DNA of 6,815 nucleotides. It comes from Polaromonas sp. (GTDB lineage Bacteria > Pseudomonadota > Gammaproteobacteria > Burkholderiales > Burkholderiaceae_C). Numbering within the stretch: the stretch's first letter is position 1; each line of letters begins with the position of its first letter. Location: assembly GCA_013205645.1 (NCBI GenBank), contig JABMMH010000037.1:1-6815 (forward strand), read 5' to 3'. Shown here piece by piece: positions 6,471 through 6,815 of the stretch. Made by a program: the position numbers and the translations under genes. The notes below the pieces were generated by a model, which saw only the letters and a program-made list of their open reading frames with translations, searched no databases and was not told where the DNA came from.

Positions 6471-6815
6471 TTAAGGAATCAACTTTTCTGCTCGCAGCTG
6501 TGCAAACAAGCCGGTGAACGAATCTTCGGTCACTTGGTAGCCCGTGAAGCCGAGTTGGCGGCTGCGCATCATGTCGGTCATGACTTCGATCGGTCGGCCC
6601 AAATCCAAATCTGTGTGCCAAGCCGATGCCAGCTTTTTCAAGTCGGGCTCAACCAGTCCGTGCCGCTGCGCCATCTCGCGCCAGAGTGTCTCGTCGCCGG
6701 CCATCTCGGTTTCAAGCGGGCGAATCGTGCCGTCAAAGCCAGCCGCTTCAATGCCGAACCAGTTGGCCAAGCGGCCCCAGAGCCATTGCCAGCGGAACAT
6801 GTCGCCGTTGACGAT
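6471..6815 (-). CDS. SDR-superfamily oxidoreductase, PRISE (progesterone 5-beta-reductase/iridoid synthase-like) type, C-terminal part; 5' end outside window
   Basis: The last 114 residues of an NAD(P)-dependent reductase; the frame runs off the right edge. NGDMFRWQWLWGRLANWFGI at the visible start corresponds to the NGDVFKWKxxWxxLAxxFGI block of plant progesterone 5-beta-reductases. SAWHTDLDLGRPIEVMTDM, SRQLGFTGYQ and the end FAQLRAEKLIP match the C-terminal part of bacterial members annotated as SDR oxidoreductase or NAD-dependent epimerase. Plant relatives reduce the C=C bond of enones and related substrates, and the substrate-binding region lies in this C-terminal part. The nucleotide-binding Rossmann motif and catalytic Lys/Tyr are outside the window, so activity cannot be judged here. 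The native substrate in bacteria is unknown. It is codirectional with the yccS-like gene, and the stop codon is at 6471-6473. Confidence 0.85.
   Translation of the reverse strand: MVNGDMFRWQWLWGRLANWFGIEAAGFDGTIRPLETEMAGDETLWREMAQRHGLVEPDLKKLASAWHTDLDLGRPIEVMTDMMRSRQLGFTGYQVTEDSFTGLFAQLRAEKLIP

Noticed and set aside
6455..6471. Hairpin at the end of the PRISE-type gene as a terminator
   Set aside because: Only a 6-bp stem and no T run follows on the minus strand.
1..6815. CRISPR array, insertion sequence or defence system
   Set aside because: No spaced direct repeats, no transposase-like frame with inverted ends and no recognisable defence proteins were seen.

Overview
The window looks like ordinary chromosomal DNA from a Gram-negative betaproteobacterium, probably of the Burkholderiales/Comamonadaceae type. 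This rests on the PepN and class I FBPase sequences, the pepN-fbp order, the YccS/FUSC-type protein and an outer-membrane beta-barrel protein. The taxonomic call is an inference from protein resemblance recalled from memory; no database search was possible.

Left part, plus strand (1-2932): the C-terminal two thirds of aminopeptidase N (pepN, cut by the window edge) is followed after 11 bases by a complete class I fructose-1,6-bisphosphatase (fbp). Twelve bases after fbp lies a complete tRNA-Thr(CGU) gene with an encoded CCA end, closed by a strong intrinsic terminator. A perfect TATAAT hexamer overlaps the fbp stop codon and sits at the right distance to start the tRNA transcript, so the tRNA can be made from its own promoter, by read-through from pepN-fbp, or both.

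Middle part (2933-4155): an AT-richer, gene-poor stretch holds, on the minus strand, what appears to be the C-terminal half of a HigA-type antitoxin. It has no toxin partner and carries an exact 11-bp tandem duplication at its broken end. Next comes a small secreted 8-strand-type outer-membrane beta-barrel protein on the plus strand. A long, perfect, symmetrical hairpin follows it and can end transcription from both sides.

Right part, minus strand (4191-6815): a complete YccS-like FUSC-family inner-membrane protein (734 aa, two blocks of about six membrane segments) lies downstream of the C-terminal end of an SDR-superfamily oxidoreductase of the PRISE (progesterone 5-beta-reductase/iridoid synthase-like) type, which is cut by the right edge. 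The two are codirectional, 75 bases apart.

Functionally this is core metabolism (peptide turnover, gluconeogenesis), translation and envelope proteins. I found no convincing new multi-gene system. The points most worth a second look are the decayed antitoxin with its tandem duplication, the tRNA promoter embedded in the fbp stop codon, an unpaired position in the tRNA T stem, and the loss of the usual AMP-site residues in the FBPase.
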